From Malus domestica (Eukaryota; Streptophyta; Magnoliopsida; Rosales; Rosaceae): DNA of 64,000 nt. Below are positions 11,316-22,764 of the stretch, piece after piece. The translations under genes were made by a program, and so were the position numbers. The DNA is taken from contig NC_091674.1 of the NCBI RefSeq assembly GCF_042453785.1, positions 25,374,001 through 25,438,000 of the forward strand. Direction: 5' to 3'. Below the pieces are notes generated by a model. That model was not told the DNA's origin, searched no databases, and saw only the letters and a list, made by a program, of their open reading frames with translations. Every line of letters starts with the position of its first letter. The first letter of the stretch is position 1.

Positions 11316-12731
11316 ATGAAAGCTCTGGAATTTCCTTCTCTCAACACCCACAGCATTTGGTACTCCAGTTCTCAGAAAGGAAAAGCCACCAAATCACCAT
11401 GTCAAAGAACACATTTTTCAAGCATTTCACCTTCCTCTTCCCTAAAACTCACACCCTCTTACAGAAGTTACCATTTTGTATGTAAATTCTCCACTTTTTT
11501 CATGGTGTAATTATTCGGTTTGTTCTATTTTAATTTTTTTTAGTGTTTTCTAATGTGGGTTGTTCTTGTTCTTGATGTTGATCAGCAGAGGAGTGCCACT
11601 CGGATGCAGGGTGACAGTGAAGATTACGAGTTGAAGCAAATGAGGGATATGGCTGCTGCCAAAAAGAGATAGGAAGCTCTGGTATGTTGCTCGATTCCTA
11701 TGAAATTCGAAGACCGAAAAAACAAAACGATTTTTTATGTAAATGTGTTTAAGTGAGCTACTTAATGGGAATTTGAGAAAAGAAAGTAACATTCTTTTAG
11801 TTCTGTTTTTGGAGGTTGTATGATTTGTTCTGCATATGCTAAGTTTGAACTTCTGGGACTTGTTGATTTTATTGTCTATTTGAGCGATAGTCTACACAAA
11901 AGTAATCTAAACGACGGGAGAGGGATTTGAACTTGGGATTTGTAACTTTATTGAGCCATTAGGATATGTTAAACTGTGTTACGTTTGGAGTTTTAACCGG
12001 TTAGTACAGGTTAGGGAAGGAAAGATTAAAGCTTTAACACCAAAGGAAGCCGGGTATGCGATTCAGCTATCTAACAAAACCCTTCTCGATGTTCGCCCCT
12101 CTACAGAACACAAAAAGGTACACGGCTTAATGTGTTTTTTCTTCTCTGAAGTATTCTGTGTTATTATGCTTGAATTACTCTCTTCTTTCCCCTGTTTTAT
12201 AGGCATGGGTTAAAGGCTCAATCTGGATTCGATTAATTGATGTTGGTAACAAATTCGATGCTGGAACTCTTACCAGAAAGTTTATGAGTTCACAATGGGT
12301 ATGATTCAATTCTTGCTGTCCTGTCCTTTTTGACTGCTATCTAGTTTTGCATTGCTTATGTGCTTTATATTCTAGTTTTTGGAAACAAATAAATAGGTTT
12401 TGAATCAGTAGTCAAGCGTATTATATTATCTTCGTAATATGTTGTAGGGAAACTACTAAAATGACGTCTGAACTGTAACCTGTCATTGCTTTGAACCTTG
12501 TGGTGGTTAAACTCCTAAATGTGAAACAATATTTCATTAGGGGGTTGGTGGAGTGGTGTGCCTATGTTGTCTTATAACAGGTATGTCAGAAAACCCATAT
12601 TATTCTTGTGATTTGCTTTGTTCGTGTGATAAATTGCATATCATTGTTTGTTGTTTCAACAGCCAGTTCTTGGCCAAACTTAGTTGAGAGGTTTCCAGAA
12701 GATACAGATATTATCATTGCATGTCAGAAGT
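11316..12731 (+). pseudogene. STR11: STR11 plastid rhodanese-like protein, block A, exons 1-6
   Basis: Relic of the rhodanese-like domain protein 11 gene. Splice-bounded exons: 11316-11477 (Ser-rich transit peptide, MKALEFPSLN), about 11586-11681 (ELKQMRDMAAAKKR), 12010-12117 (VREGKIKALTPKEAGYAIQL, LLDVRPSTEH), 12203-12298 (AWVKGS...DAGTL), 12541-12580 (GWWSGVPMLSYN) and from 12663 (VERFPEDTDIIIACQK). Breaks: TAG at 11670-11672 where block B has TGG; a net one-base frame error in exon 6; TGA in place of the Gly codon right after ACQK, the rhodanese active-site cysteine loop. The later exons are missing here but survive in block B. It converges on the P450 relic, as in block B. Confidence 0.85.
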
Positions 12732-13548
12732 GATTGAGGTACTTTTTGTGTTACAAAGATTGTAGTATCAGTTATAAGTTAACTGGTTTATAATGAGACA
12801 TTGGAAGTTCTTCTATGACAATTCTATTTTGGTTTTCATATTATCGACATGATCGGGGTTGTAATTGCGACATATATGTAGTTATATCATGCTATTTAGC
12901 TTGCATAGCAAATCCATACATGGACGCCTCACTTTCATAATTGACTAAAAATACTGGAAGACTTTTAGAAAACTATAGTGAAGATGTTCTCCCAAAATTA
13001 TGAAGATTTATAATCAGTTGCTATCTTCTCCTCACAAAGTGACAATATAAATTAGGAGGAGACTGTCAAAGGATTAAAAGGGAGAAATTTTAATTCAGGC
13101 GTGATTTCTTTGGCAAAGTTCTAGAGATCAGACCCGTGTTTTCAATCCAGGTTGAATTTTTTGTCTCCAGCTCGAATATATAATAGTTTGTAACTTTTAA
13201 TTCTACCTTAAACTATGGTCTAAATACATGGAAGAAAAGAAGACAATGTGAATCACTTGAAACCGACCTTGACTATGTAATTATAATTGTTCTTTGAAAT
13301 TATAATTGTTCTTTGAAACCGACTTTGACATTGTATTTAGACACCAATCAGGGTAAGGGAGAGGAAAATGGAAGGAAAATCATATCTCACAGAGAAAAAA
13401 GGTAAGTATAATTAATTCCATTTACATTAGGAGTTTGCTTCTGAGATATTGGCTAAAGACAATGCGTGAATCTTCTTGTCTCTTACATGAAATCTGATGC
13501 AGTTCGATGATACATAATTATCATGTTGTTTATTGATGATTTCTTGTC
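12732..13548. other. Intergenic spacer between STR11 relic and P450 relic, block A
   Basis: No gene seen. The last 290 bp (about 13260-13548) align with 32955-33210 of block B (ttataattgttctttgaaac, acaccaatcagggtaa), marking the shared segmental copy. A 23-bp phrase aattataattgttctttgaaa is doubled only in block A. Confidence 0.6.
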
Positions 13549-14900
13549 TCAGGGAAACCGTGGTCTGGCGACAACAATCAGATTGTCTATCCTGTGCATT
13601 GTGATACCAAAAACTTCTGCCAGGTCCAAATCTTTAGCGGTAGTACCCGGAGGAAGTTCCCAATCAAAGCTATGCAGAAGTTGAGCTAGAGCAAGCTCAA
13701 TGGTTGCTGTTCCGAACGTAATAGCTGGACAACCTCTTCTACCAGCCCCAAAAGGTAAAAGCTCATAATGCTGCCCCTTGAAGTCTATAGTGCTACCTAT
13801 GAATCTTTCTGGTTGAAACGTTTCTGGATTTTCCCAAGATTCCGGGTCCCTCCCTATTGCCCAGCATTGACAAAAATTCTTGTTTTGGCTGGAATATTAT
13901 AGCCATCGATGCTTACATCTTCCATGGATTCTCTAGGGACTAGTACTGGAGCAGGTGGATGCAATATAAATTTAAGCATCCATGAGTCTACACCGACCAA
14001 GATAATAGCCTTGACATTATCCATGGTGAGAGGTATTTCAGCAGATTCGCTTTTCTGTACGTCAAGTAAAACATCTACGAGATCCTTGTGCTTCTCTTTT
14101 TCTCTATTGGGATTGAGATGATCAGTCACCATCTGGTCGAAAAGTTCATCAAAGCGCCGGAAAGTCTCTTGAAGTCTCGATTTCATTCCTGTTAAGCTAT
14201 GTATAAACTCCATGGAAGGGAAGAAATCTCCAATAGAAAATCCTCCAAGCAATTCCTGGTATTCCTCGAGCATCTTTTGGAACCCATGCCGATCATAGTC
14301 TCCACCTTCTGAAAAACCCCTTCCAAATGCTACTCGACAGAGAACATCATTTGCATACAATCCAAGTATCTTGGTCAGATTGGAGGTGCCGGGATAAGAC
14401 TCTGCAACTCGACAAACCAGACGAGCAACTTCTTCTTCTCTAACATGGCTATAAGATTGCACACGTTTGGCATTTAGTAGCTCAAGTATGCAAATCTTAC
14501 GGATATGCCTCCAATAAGCGCTGTAAGGGGAGAAGACAACATCTGTGCAATTATAGAAGAGGTGTTTGGCAGAAAAGATTTGTGGACGGCTTGATAACGC
14601 GAGGTCATGGGTTTTCAGTACTTCCTTGGCTACTCTAGCCGATGAAACCACCACAGTTGGGATCTCACCAAGTTGTAAGTAAATTAGTGGACCGTACTTC
14701 TCTGCCAAGCGGCGAAGAGATATGTGAGGTTTGTTTCTGAGCTGGTGAAGGTTACCGATGACAGGCAGCTTCGGAGGGCTTGGTGGAAGTTTGAGTTTTC
14801 TTTTCCCTGACTTATCCTTAAGGAAAAACTTGAGCAACAATATGAGGAAACTGAATGCAAGAACCAAAGAGGGTTCCTTTAGCAATTGAAGAGGAGCCAT
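13549..14900 (-). pseudogene. CYP71-family cytochrome P450 pseudogene, block A
   Basis: Exon 1 is open and complete (301 codons from ATG 14900): membrane anchor, LPPSPPKLPVIGN hinge, WRHIRK C-helix. It then hits a deletion of about 290 bp relative to block B (junction near 13965), running from inside the intron into exon 2. This removes the splice acceptor, the I-helix AGTDTT oxygen-binding motif and the ExxR glutamate. A one-base deletion near 13864 (cccagcatt versus cccaggcatt) then shifts the frame before PERF and the heme loop. The remainder (13549-13860) still encodes PFGAGRRGCPA in another frame. No active enzyme is possible. Exon 1 remains very close to the intact paralogue at 33211-34850. 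Confidence 0.92.
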
Positions 14901-15514
14901 TGTAAACCAAAATTCAGTGCCTCGGAGTTTTTCTTTAGCTTCTGGTATGGCTCCCCTGTTGCAGTAATCAATGTAAATAGACTGAGACTTGCTTTTGGTT
15001 GCACCGGCACCTAGTAGTCATCAGTCGGCAAGGAAGCCGCCTCAATTATTTTGTACCATTCGGATTTTCCACCTTGTTTTCTAACAAATATGCCAAAAAA
15101 ATCCTTATCTTCTTTTCTGTTTGGCAGTGACAGTTACGGATGATGATACAATGTGGTCGTGAAAGTAAGTGGCAGATAGAGAAACATGCAGAACTATAAT
15201 TGAGCTCCACAGATAGAATCTCAAGGATCTTTGATACTTCTTTGTTATGTCACATGGTTTCATAAGCATGCCTCTAGCGATGACGTTACAGTTAGTATCA
15301 TAATCTCAGTGCAGGCACATACTAATTACCACACACATATGGAAAAGTAACGGGGAAACAAAGTATTCCACACGGCAACTTATCTCAGGAAACAAAGTAT
15401 TCCACACGGCAACTTCCCTGAGGAAATACTGACTTCTGTGATAGTGAGAGATTTGAATGATTCAGTGTTCATCGATATAGTCACATCAGAATAAATACAT
15501 TTGGTGTGCATTAG
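14901..15514. promoter_or_regulatory. Upstream region of the block A P450 relic
   Basis: Aligns with 34851-35336 of block B, except for about 100 bp (about 15163-15265) present only here and a 34-bp duplication at 15354-15421. The position of the block B TATA-like CTATTTAAAT reads CTATTTACAT here. Confidence 0.6.
15354..15421 (+). repeat. 34-bp tandem duplication
   Basis: ggaaacaaagtattccacac followed by ggcaactt occurs twice in a row (15354-15387 and 15388-15421); block B has a single copy near 35210. Confidence 0.9.
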
Positions 15515-16107
15515 CGTAACGACCCATCCCTAAATATTACGGTTTTTATAATTTTAAAATATGAATTTACGAAAATGCCCTTTGAGGCAAAAACCTTGAC
15601 TTTTGTTGATCGTTGTGTCGTGTCAAGTAAGATTTGTTTTCTTGGCATATCCTTGTAGCACTCGTTGCTAGGAGCGTGTGGGCGCAAGCTAATCGGATTT
15701 GGAGTTATGATGAATATTTTACGGAATTTCGCAGTTGAGGGGCAAAATAGTCAATTCATTGTTCTAGATTTTCGGGTGGGATATTTGTCTTATTTTATTA
15801 TTTTCTGATGACCTGTGGGGCCCACACCCTAGTTCTTCCCTGTGTCTTTCCCTCCCTTAAGCTTTGGGACACTCTTGAACTCTTCCTCACCTAACTCTCT
15901 CATTCTCCATTCCTGAGCACCACACACACACACATATGCAAACATACAACAACATCAACGACCTCACCACCATCACTCTTTTTTTCCCTCAAATTCCCTC
16001 AACTCTTTCTCTCTCTCTCTCTTCGTCTGACTTCTTTTTGTACAAGGGAGCACATGGACATCACCTCGTCGTACTCCAGTAAGCTTCTTGAATCTCTGAC
16101 CAAGGTA

Positions 16108-17280
16108 AACCCTATTGAGATTAACTCCAAACTAAACGTAAATAAAAGAAGGATTACGATGACAAATTCAAATATGCAAGAAACCAAACGAAAGTGAAAT
16201 AACAATTTATCGAACAAGAAGTAAAAGTGAATGAATTATGGAAGATTAATATATGGAAGCACTAGGACATCAGGTTCCTCATTCTCCATCCCATCTAATC
16301 CTATTATTCATATTAAACTCAAATTTTTCCCATGTTGCTGGCAATTATCCCTTGATTCGTCAATATTTCATTTCAGAATATACTAACCGTGTTTCTAACT
16401 ATCTACCCATGCTATGTCTAGCCACAGATGTAGATAATCAAAACCTTTTACGCTAAATGGATAATTTCACAATGCTACACAAATCATAATCCGTATGTCT
16501 ACTCAATTATGTAATTCATGGTAATTGTTAAGAGAAGCAATCTACTAAACTCAACCTGTCAGTCACAACTTAGTTCTTCACACAAATAATGGCCAGTTAT
16601 TTGATAACGATAAAGCACAATAACAATTACTCAACATGGAAAACAACCGAGATCTATATGAAATAACAATAGCTAGATGTTCATGATAAGAGTACACCCT
16701 AGTCCTAGCAAAAGGACTTAGTTCATGATTAAACTAATGACAAACATGGATGAATTCAATGACATAAAGAAAACCGAAAACCCCAATTCTGGAACCGTGC
16801 GCGATAAACCCCAAAACTGCAACCTTCTGTCGAGAGTCCCCCACTGGAAGGTTGTGAGTATGCGTTATATCTCCCCCTTTCCTCCTCTTGCGGCTGCAGG
16901 ATTCTTCCCTCTTTTAATGTGCCCTTTTTTTCCTTTAAAATCCCCCTCCTCTTTTATTTGTGCTGCAACCTTCTTGATAAGGGGATTAAAAACCTTCTCC
17001 TCTTTGGAATAGTCCAACGCCAGTTTTTATGAAGCCCAAATTGGACTTAATTTGATAAAGCCCAAATTCCAGCACCACTCTCACATAGCATCAGTCCACT
17101 TCGTTATTCTTTCGTGCTTTCCTTGTAATTCTTCTAAAAAATCCAGTTTTCTCCGAAAAAATAACTTCTATAAAAGTCACACAAAATACATCAAATCCAA
17201 CTGTTTTATATCAAACCATGACTAAATTAATAGGTAAAAGAGATACAAAATATACCTATTATATCAACCTAACAACATCC
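16108..17280. mobile_element. Unassigned insertion, probably LTR-type
   Basis: About 1.17 kb where block A departs from block B right after a splice-donor-like gaccaag-gtaaac. There is no coding sequence. A C/T-rich tract near 16860-16990 resembles the pyrimidine-rich part of the solo LTRs at 25099 and 58423, but I could not align them. It ends where the copia fragment begins. Confidence 0.35.
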
Positions 17281-18068
17281 AAGATTTATTGCAGAAGGCT
17301 GAAATGGTTGATTGCAAGCCTTGTGATACACCATGCTTGCCATACAATCGATTACTCAAGGATAATAGTTCTCCTTTCAACAATCCTGCAGCTTATCGCA
17401 ATATAGTTGGTGCGTTGCAGTATCTGACTTTTACCAGGCTAGATATTGCTTTTGCTGTGCATCAAGTGTGTCAGTTTATGCAAGCTCCTATGGTCTCCCA
17501 CTACATTGCAGTCAAGAGGATCATGCGCTATTTAAAAGGTACAATGTCCTTTGGTATATCCTATTTTGCTCGTGATTTGCATTTAAAAGCTTTTAGTGAT
17601 GCTGATTGGGCGGGCGATCCTAATGATCGACGGTCTACAACTGGCTTAGTTGTGTTTTTGGGTGGAAATCCCATTTCCTGGTCCTCCAAGAAGTAGAATA
17701 CAGTGTCCCGATCCTCTACTGAGGTTGAATATAGGGCTATGTCTTCAACTTCTGCAGAACTTGATTGGATACAACAACTTCTTGATTTTCTGCACATCAA
17801 ACTTCCTGCAACTCCTGTGCTCTTCTGTGACAACTTGTCTACCATCGCATTGTCTTTTAATCCTGTTCAACATCAATGCACAAAGTACATTGAGATCGAT
17901 GTTCATTTTGTGCGAGAACGGGTTGCCAAACAATGACTCATGGTTCAGTTTGTCTCTTCCAGGGAGCAGTTCGCCGACATTTTAACTAAATGGCTTAGTT
18001 CTCCTTTGTTTCAGTCTCATTGTAACAATCTCATGCTTGGTGCATCCCCACATGAGATTGAGGGGGGA
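17281..18068 (+). pseudogene. Ty1/copia RT-RNase H 3' fragment
   Basis: Truncated at its 5' end inside the reverse transcriptase C-terminus (DLLQKAEMVDCKP). It continues through the RNase H region: GALQYLTFTRLDIAFAVHQV, the FSDADWAGDPNDRRSTTG aspartates, SRSSTEVEYRAM, and FADILTKWLSSPLF. Two in-frame stops break it: TAG at 17694-17696 (a Gln position in relatives) and TGA at 17934-17936. The frame otherwise runs to the purine tract gattgaggggggatg just before the LTR at 18069. The 5' LTR, gag, integrase and most of RT are missing. Confidence 0.92.
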
Positions 18069-18292
18069 TGTTAGGGTATATTAGTATTATGAGATGTTAA
18101 CACTTGTCAATAGATTGTATACTTAGTTAGTTAGTCAGTTACATGTATTGTGACTTCTATATAAACCTAAGCGTAATGACTTCCAAAGTAAGAAAATCAA
18201 TATAACAGTACATTCATCTCTCTCTCTCTCATTGTAATTTCTCTCTCTAGTTCTTGATATTTCTCTCTGGTATATCTTCTTACATATTAACA
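18069..18292 (+). mobile_element. 3' LTR of the copia fragment
   Basis: 224 bp, TGTTAGGGTATATTAG to CTTACATATTAACA, directly after a polypurine tract. It contains a TATA-like tctatataaacc and (CT)n runs near 18212-18250. It is similar in size and style to the minus-strand LTR at 31061-31277. Confidence 0.8.
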
Positions 18293-19373
18293 GCTTATTC
18301 TCACAGCACAGCAGATGCAGTTTTTTTCAAAGCATAACAATACCAAACCAGCCCTTAATAGTTACGTTTTATGAAACGTTTATGAGTAAATTGGATTTAC
18401 GCTTTATGATATTCATGCTTTATCGATTTTACGTTCTTCGTAGTATATATGATTGCTGACTATATACTACGAATAGGTTTTACGATATAAGGTTCTAGCT
18501 ACTGAACTCCGATTAAGATTATATAGATATTAGAAATATTATGTTAATGTCTTTATGTACTTACTTAGTGGTTATTTGAATGTTACTGCCTACGGGCAAA
18601 TGATACTTCTATATATGCTTTCGGGTGGGTGCTGTAGGAGCCTACAGACAAATGAAGGCCTTCGGGCAAATGAAGGGTTCTATATGCCTATGGGTGGAAG
18701 ATATTTATATTGGCTACGACTGGGCAGTTGTAGATGGCTTCGGCTGGAAGATATTGATTTTGGCTTCGACCGGGAGATATAGGATATGGTTAAGGCCAGG
18801 CGTGGGTTGGTGGCTTCAACGGAGAGATACGTATATATGGATATGGTCGGGTGTAGGTTGGTGATTTTGGCTGATTATGATAACATTATTAAGCACTATA
18901 TATGATATATGTTTTATAAAGTTTTATGGCAAGTTAGGGTTTTTGGAAAAACCTATTACTTATTATACTATATGAGTTTTGTAAACCTGGGGGTTAGTAC
19001 GTTAAAGATTAACTGTTATATTACTACTTATATATCAACTTGGTCCACTCGTGTTTTGTTTTGCACCCCCTTAGGACTTAGATTCGAGATGTATAATCCT
19101 GGTGTCAAGGCACTCCCGCATCTGCATCTTCGAGTCCTCTCGGTGTAGGACCCATCTCTTTGTTCATTCAATTTTATATTATTCCTTTTTAGTGTCCAGG
19201 ATTAGTTGTAAGCTCTAAACACGTTCCATAATTTCATAATCATTGTATTTAAATTTATAAGTATTGTTTATATTTATTATTTCTCATGCATCCAAATATG
19301 GCTTCATCACCATTGGGTGTTGGCCAGCATGTGCCTATCTTGTGTTTGGAGAATATCAGGGTCGGATGTGTCA

Positions 19374-20549
19374 AAATTGCTATTGAACTCAGTTGCAAAG
19401 GGATAGGCTATCATAGGCAGATAGTTGTAGTCAACTTGCAAAAAGAATGGGCACATATTCGTCTTTACTTATTTTCTGTGCTCAGTTCATATGCTCATAG
19501 ATGGATAGATGGATAAGGGTGTGTGATGTATCTATTTTAAGTAATATGAAAAAATAAATCTGCTCTCTTCCGAGACAATTTGTTATACATTACCTTGCAC
19601 ACAACATTTGAGATTTGAGATTTGAAAGAACAAGAAAGCATCTTCAGCGGTCGACCATGCAATTCTGGTTTTGACTCAACCTTTGATGCCATTTTTGTAA
19701 GCACAAACAAAATAGGAATGTAGAAAATAAGGATATGAATAGTGCATAGAGTAAATGTGTGGGAAGTAAAGAATATGAATTGGTATTTACTATTTATAAA
19801 AAATATTTGGAAAGAGTCTTTGGAATTTTTTATTTTTCTATTTTTTTTCTTCTCTCTTTTAAACATTTTCCCATTTTCTTTCTATCTTTTTACAATTTTT
19901 TAATTTATTATCATTGAAAATATAAAAATTGTTGGATTAAAGTCGAGATCTAAATCAGACGATGCAAATGCGCCATGTGTAATAAAGTCTTTAAACTGGC
20001 TGTTGGGAGCTTAGTCGACCGTTGTGGCCTGCCCTACATGCAATTTCTTGTCGCACCACCCTCTCCGTCAGACGCATATAGCGACGCCCGACATAAAATG
20101 AATAAATAAATAAATAAAATTATGGTTGACGTAACATAGTAAATCTGGGCGTGGGGCCAAAATCGCCAAGGTTGCTGCCAAAGCTATACCAGCCATGGCT
20201 TGGAGGAGATAGGTGAAGGGAAATTTGGAATGGATTTAAAGTTTAAGCCATAGCAAATTTCCATGGGCGGAAATGCTGTTTACCCAAGCAATTGCTTGGG
20301 TCTGGATCCCCTTGTTTCACACGCAAGCCTTTCACATGACATACTCATGATTGGTCCTGTTGCATGCGTTTAATGTCGGACAAAGTTTAGCCATAACAAA
20401 ATTCTTTGAGATACAAAGTTGCAATTTGTCCCCTCACCATATCAATCAATGCATGCATATGTGACGTTCTCTTTCTTCATCTTTTTTTGAAATGATGATA
20501 ATGGATTAGGAGCTGCATATAAGGCTTGATTTTCGGACATAATAGTAAA
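19374..20549. other. Intergenic region between block A and the Tat element
   Basis: No recognisable gene. A minus-strand frame with ATG at about 19691 is short and unmatched. There is an AT-rich tract at 19790-19930, an (AATA)n microsatellite near 20098-20120, and a perfect 20-bp palindrome at 20282-20301. Confidence 0.5.
20098..20121 (+). repeat. (AATA)n microsatellite
   Basis: About five tandem aata(a) units. Confidence 0.9.
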
Positions 20550-22030
20550 TGTTCGTGGCTGGAATTTCCGTTGGGGAAGTCTCCTAGTCGACGAGCACAC
20601 AACTCCCCGAGAGGTTGACGCCGGTTGATGCTTTCTGTCGGGCTTCTGCTTTACTGGCGGGCTTGTCGGACAAGGCTGAAAGAGAAGGACAGAGTTAACT
20701 TTGAAAGATGCCTTTGTGGGGCCTTAGGTATAGGCCTTGAGGCTCACAATCAAGATTAACTTTTAAGTGCTCAGGCATGCCACTGCCATCTTTAGCATGG
20801 CAGATGTAAAATAGATGTTGAATTTTAGTTGTACATATACCCGAGAGGCTGTGTTAGTTATGACAGGTGCCTTTGTGGGGCCTTAGGTGTAGGCCTTGAG
20901 GCTTCCGATCAAGAACTAACCCAGTACTCGAATATACGATGTCTGTTTTATTGTTTGCAGAAGTGTTATAACCATTATACTCCTGATTATCCGAGCCCGC
21001 ATAGCAGAATGAACCCAAATAGGTGCCTTGTAGGGCCTTAGATATAGGCCTTGAGGCTTCCCATCAGAATTCCTTATATACTCAAACGTTATACTATAAT
21101 CATAATATAATAGAAATAAAACTAAGAGATAGGTCGATTACTTGCACCCCAAGTAACTTCGGACTTCTTGTTATCAAAGCTTGTCGTGGATGGGTTAAGT
21201 CTACCTAAGGTTCTTTTTTATGCCTTGAGGCCAAGGACTTTTGAATGATCAATCTTACATGCCCGAGAGCGTAGAACTTAGATCTGGTTTGAACTGTGAA
21301 GACATATTCAAATCGGATTCAAGAACTGAAAGAGTCTTTTAATCGTCATCTTACTAGAAATAACTTGAATACAACTGGAAGTATACAACATATTGCTAGG
21401 CTAATGAATGAAAAGACAAAAACAAAGAGGGTCGGGCAAGGCTGATCGTCTTGCAACTTCCTATCTTTGTGGTTTATCAAAGGGTTTGAGAGCTTTAGAA
21501 AGGGGGGTAGGGAGATGAGTTTACAGAAAGAAATCGATACTACAGCAAGCTTAGGACAAGGTAGCAGAGTTATTACAAAGGCTTTTGGTAAGGGTTTATC
21601 CCGAAAGGGATGAAGGCTTGGGCTGACTATAGCTTTCGTTTGATGGCAAATCTGGCTTTGAGCAGAGTTTGTGCTTGTATTTGTTTGTTTGATTGAGTGT
21701 CCTTATCTCTGATTTCTCTTTCTTCTTTTATAGACACTTCGGCTTGGCCTCCTGTAGCAGTAATCTTGCCCAAATGCAGCTTGAAGGGTAGTGACTCATC
21801 AGCTATTTACTTGTACTGCCACTGTAAAGTGCTTTTGGGCTGATTAGCTGGCTGGTCTATACCACTTGGTCTCTAGGCAGGTGAGCAAGTGGTGCAAATG
21901 ATCTGCACCTAGTCGGGAAAGGCCTTTTCTGCCTTCTGGGCTTTGGCTGGGCTTCGGGCTTTTCCCCTTTCCAGACCTCCTTTTGGGGCAACTCCTTCTT
22001 GAGCCCAAAATTCAAGTTTTAACCCAAACA
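20550..22030 (-). mobile_element. 3' LTR of the Tat element
   Basis: On the minus strand it starts TGTTTGGGTTAAAACTTG just after the purine tract gaagggggcac and ends ccagccacgaaca, about 1481 bp. It contains three spaced copies of a motif with gcctttgtggggccttaggt followed by aggccttgaggctt (about 20710, 20868 and 21020 on the plus strand). Confidence 0.7.
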
Positions 22031-22041
22031 GTGCCCCCTTC
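22031..22041 (-). other. Polypurine tract of the Tat element
   Basis: Minus strand gaagggggcac, immediately before the LTR start TGTTTGGG; the usual priming site for plus-strand synthesis. Confidence 0.7.
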
Positions 22042-22764
22042 AATCAATATTCAGGCTGGAATTCCAGGCACCAATATTGATTGAATAGCTGCATGCGCCA
22101 GGACCCTTGTTCTTGGAACTTGTGTCTTCTAGTTGAGATTAACGCAACCTGGAGTCTCTTGATCTTCTCACGACTCTTGAACTACCTTCTGATATTCTAT
22201 AAATTTCGGCTCAAATTATCTTCAACCTCATCTGTCATCAACCTTGAGCGTTTCTGCCTCCTTGGTTTTCTTCCCAAAACTGTGAAATGAGCTTTTCAGG
22301 ATTCAAGTGGGGTTTTCTAAAACTTCCTTTTCGTAAGAAAAAGAGTTTTCATCAGATAACTACCATCTCCAACACCTTTGGTCAAACACCCCGCTATCCC
22401 CAACACCCTTGGTTAGGCGGTTTCCTTATAAAGGCTTGCCTTCTTGCTCGCTGCTATGATAAGTCAGGCTTTACCATCATGTATGGTGATGACTCTGCCT
22501 GAGGATCTTCTACCAAGCTCATTTTGGCCGCACAACCTGATCACCTGATCAGATTCTATCCATAAAGACATCGGAAAACCAGCTGAGACACCATTGCATC
22601 CAGAAGGAATCGAACGTAGCACATTAGAATTGAATCTGTTGTAAATTTCACCAATTTGTCGAAATGAAATAAACATTATTTTAGCAGCTTTGTGTCTTTG
22701 TGTCTTTGTGTCTTCTTGAATGATTGATGAACATACACTATACTTTGGTATCCCGAAGCCTGCT
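22042..22764 (-). other. Non-coding 3' internal region of the Tat element
   Basis: Lies between the integrase end and the polypurine tract. Short frames on both strands match nothing I recognise. Confidence 0.5.

Larger units (their letters stand above)
15515..19373 (+). mobile_element. Tekay-like solo LTR, block A, with nested insertions
   Basis: Begins (C)GTAACGACCCATCCCTAAAT and ends cggatgtgtca. The start and 15515-16107 align closely with block B (35337-35935). 18380-19373 aligns more loosely with 37000-37795 (shared ccttcgggc, gggggttagta, taggacccat(c/t)ccttt and gtgttggcca(g/a)catgtgcct). Between them, 16108 to about 18350 holds other elements, so the LTR was interrupted here. The TGTAAC start recalls del/Tekay chromovirus LTRs; no pol is linked to confirm it. 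Confidence 0.6.

Noticed and set aside
19537..19866. Minus-strand frame starting MASKVESKPELHGRP
   Set aside because: Short, no recognisable domain, very AT-rich upstream; no support for a gene.
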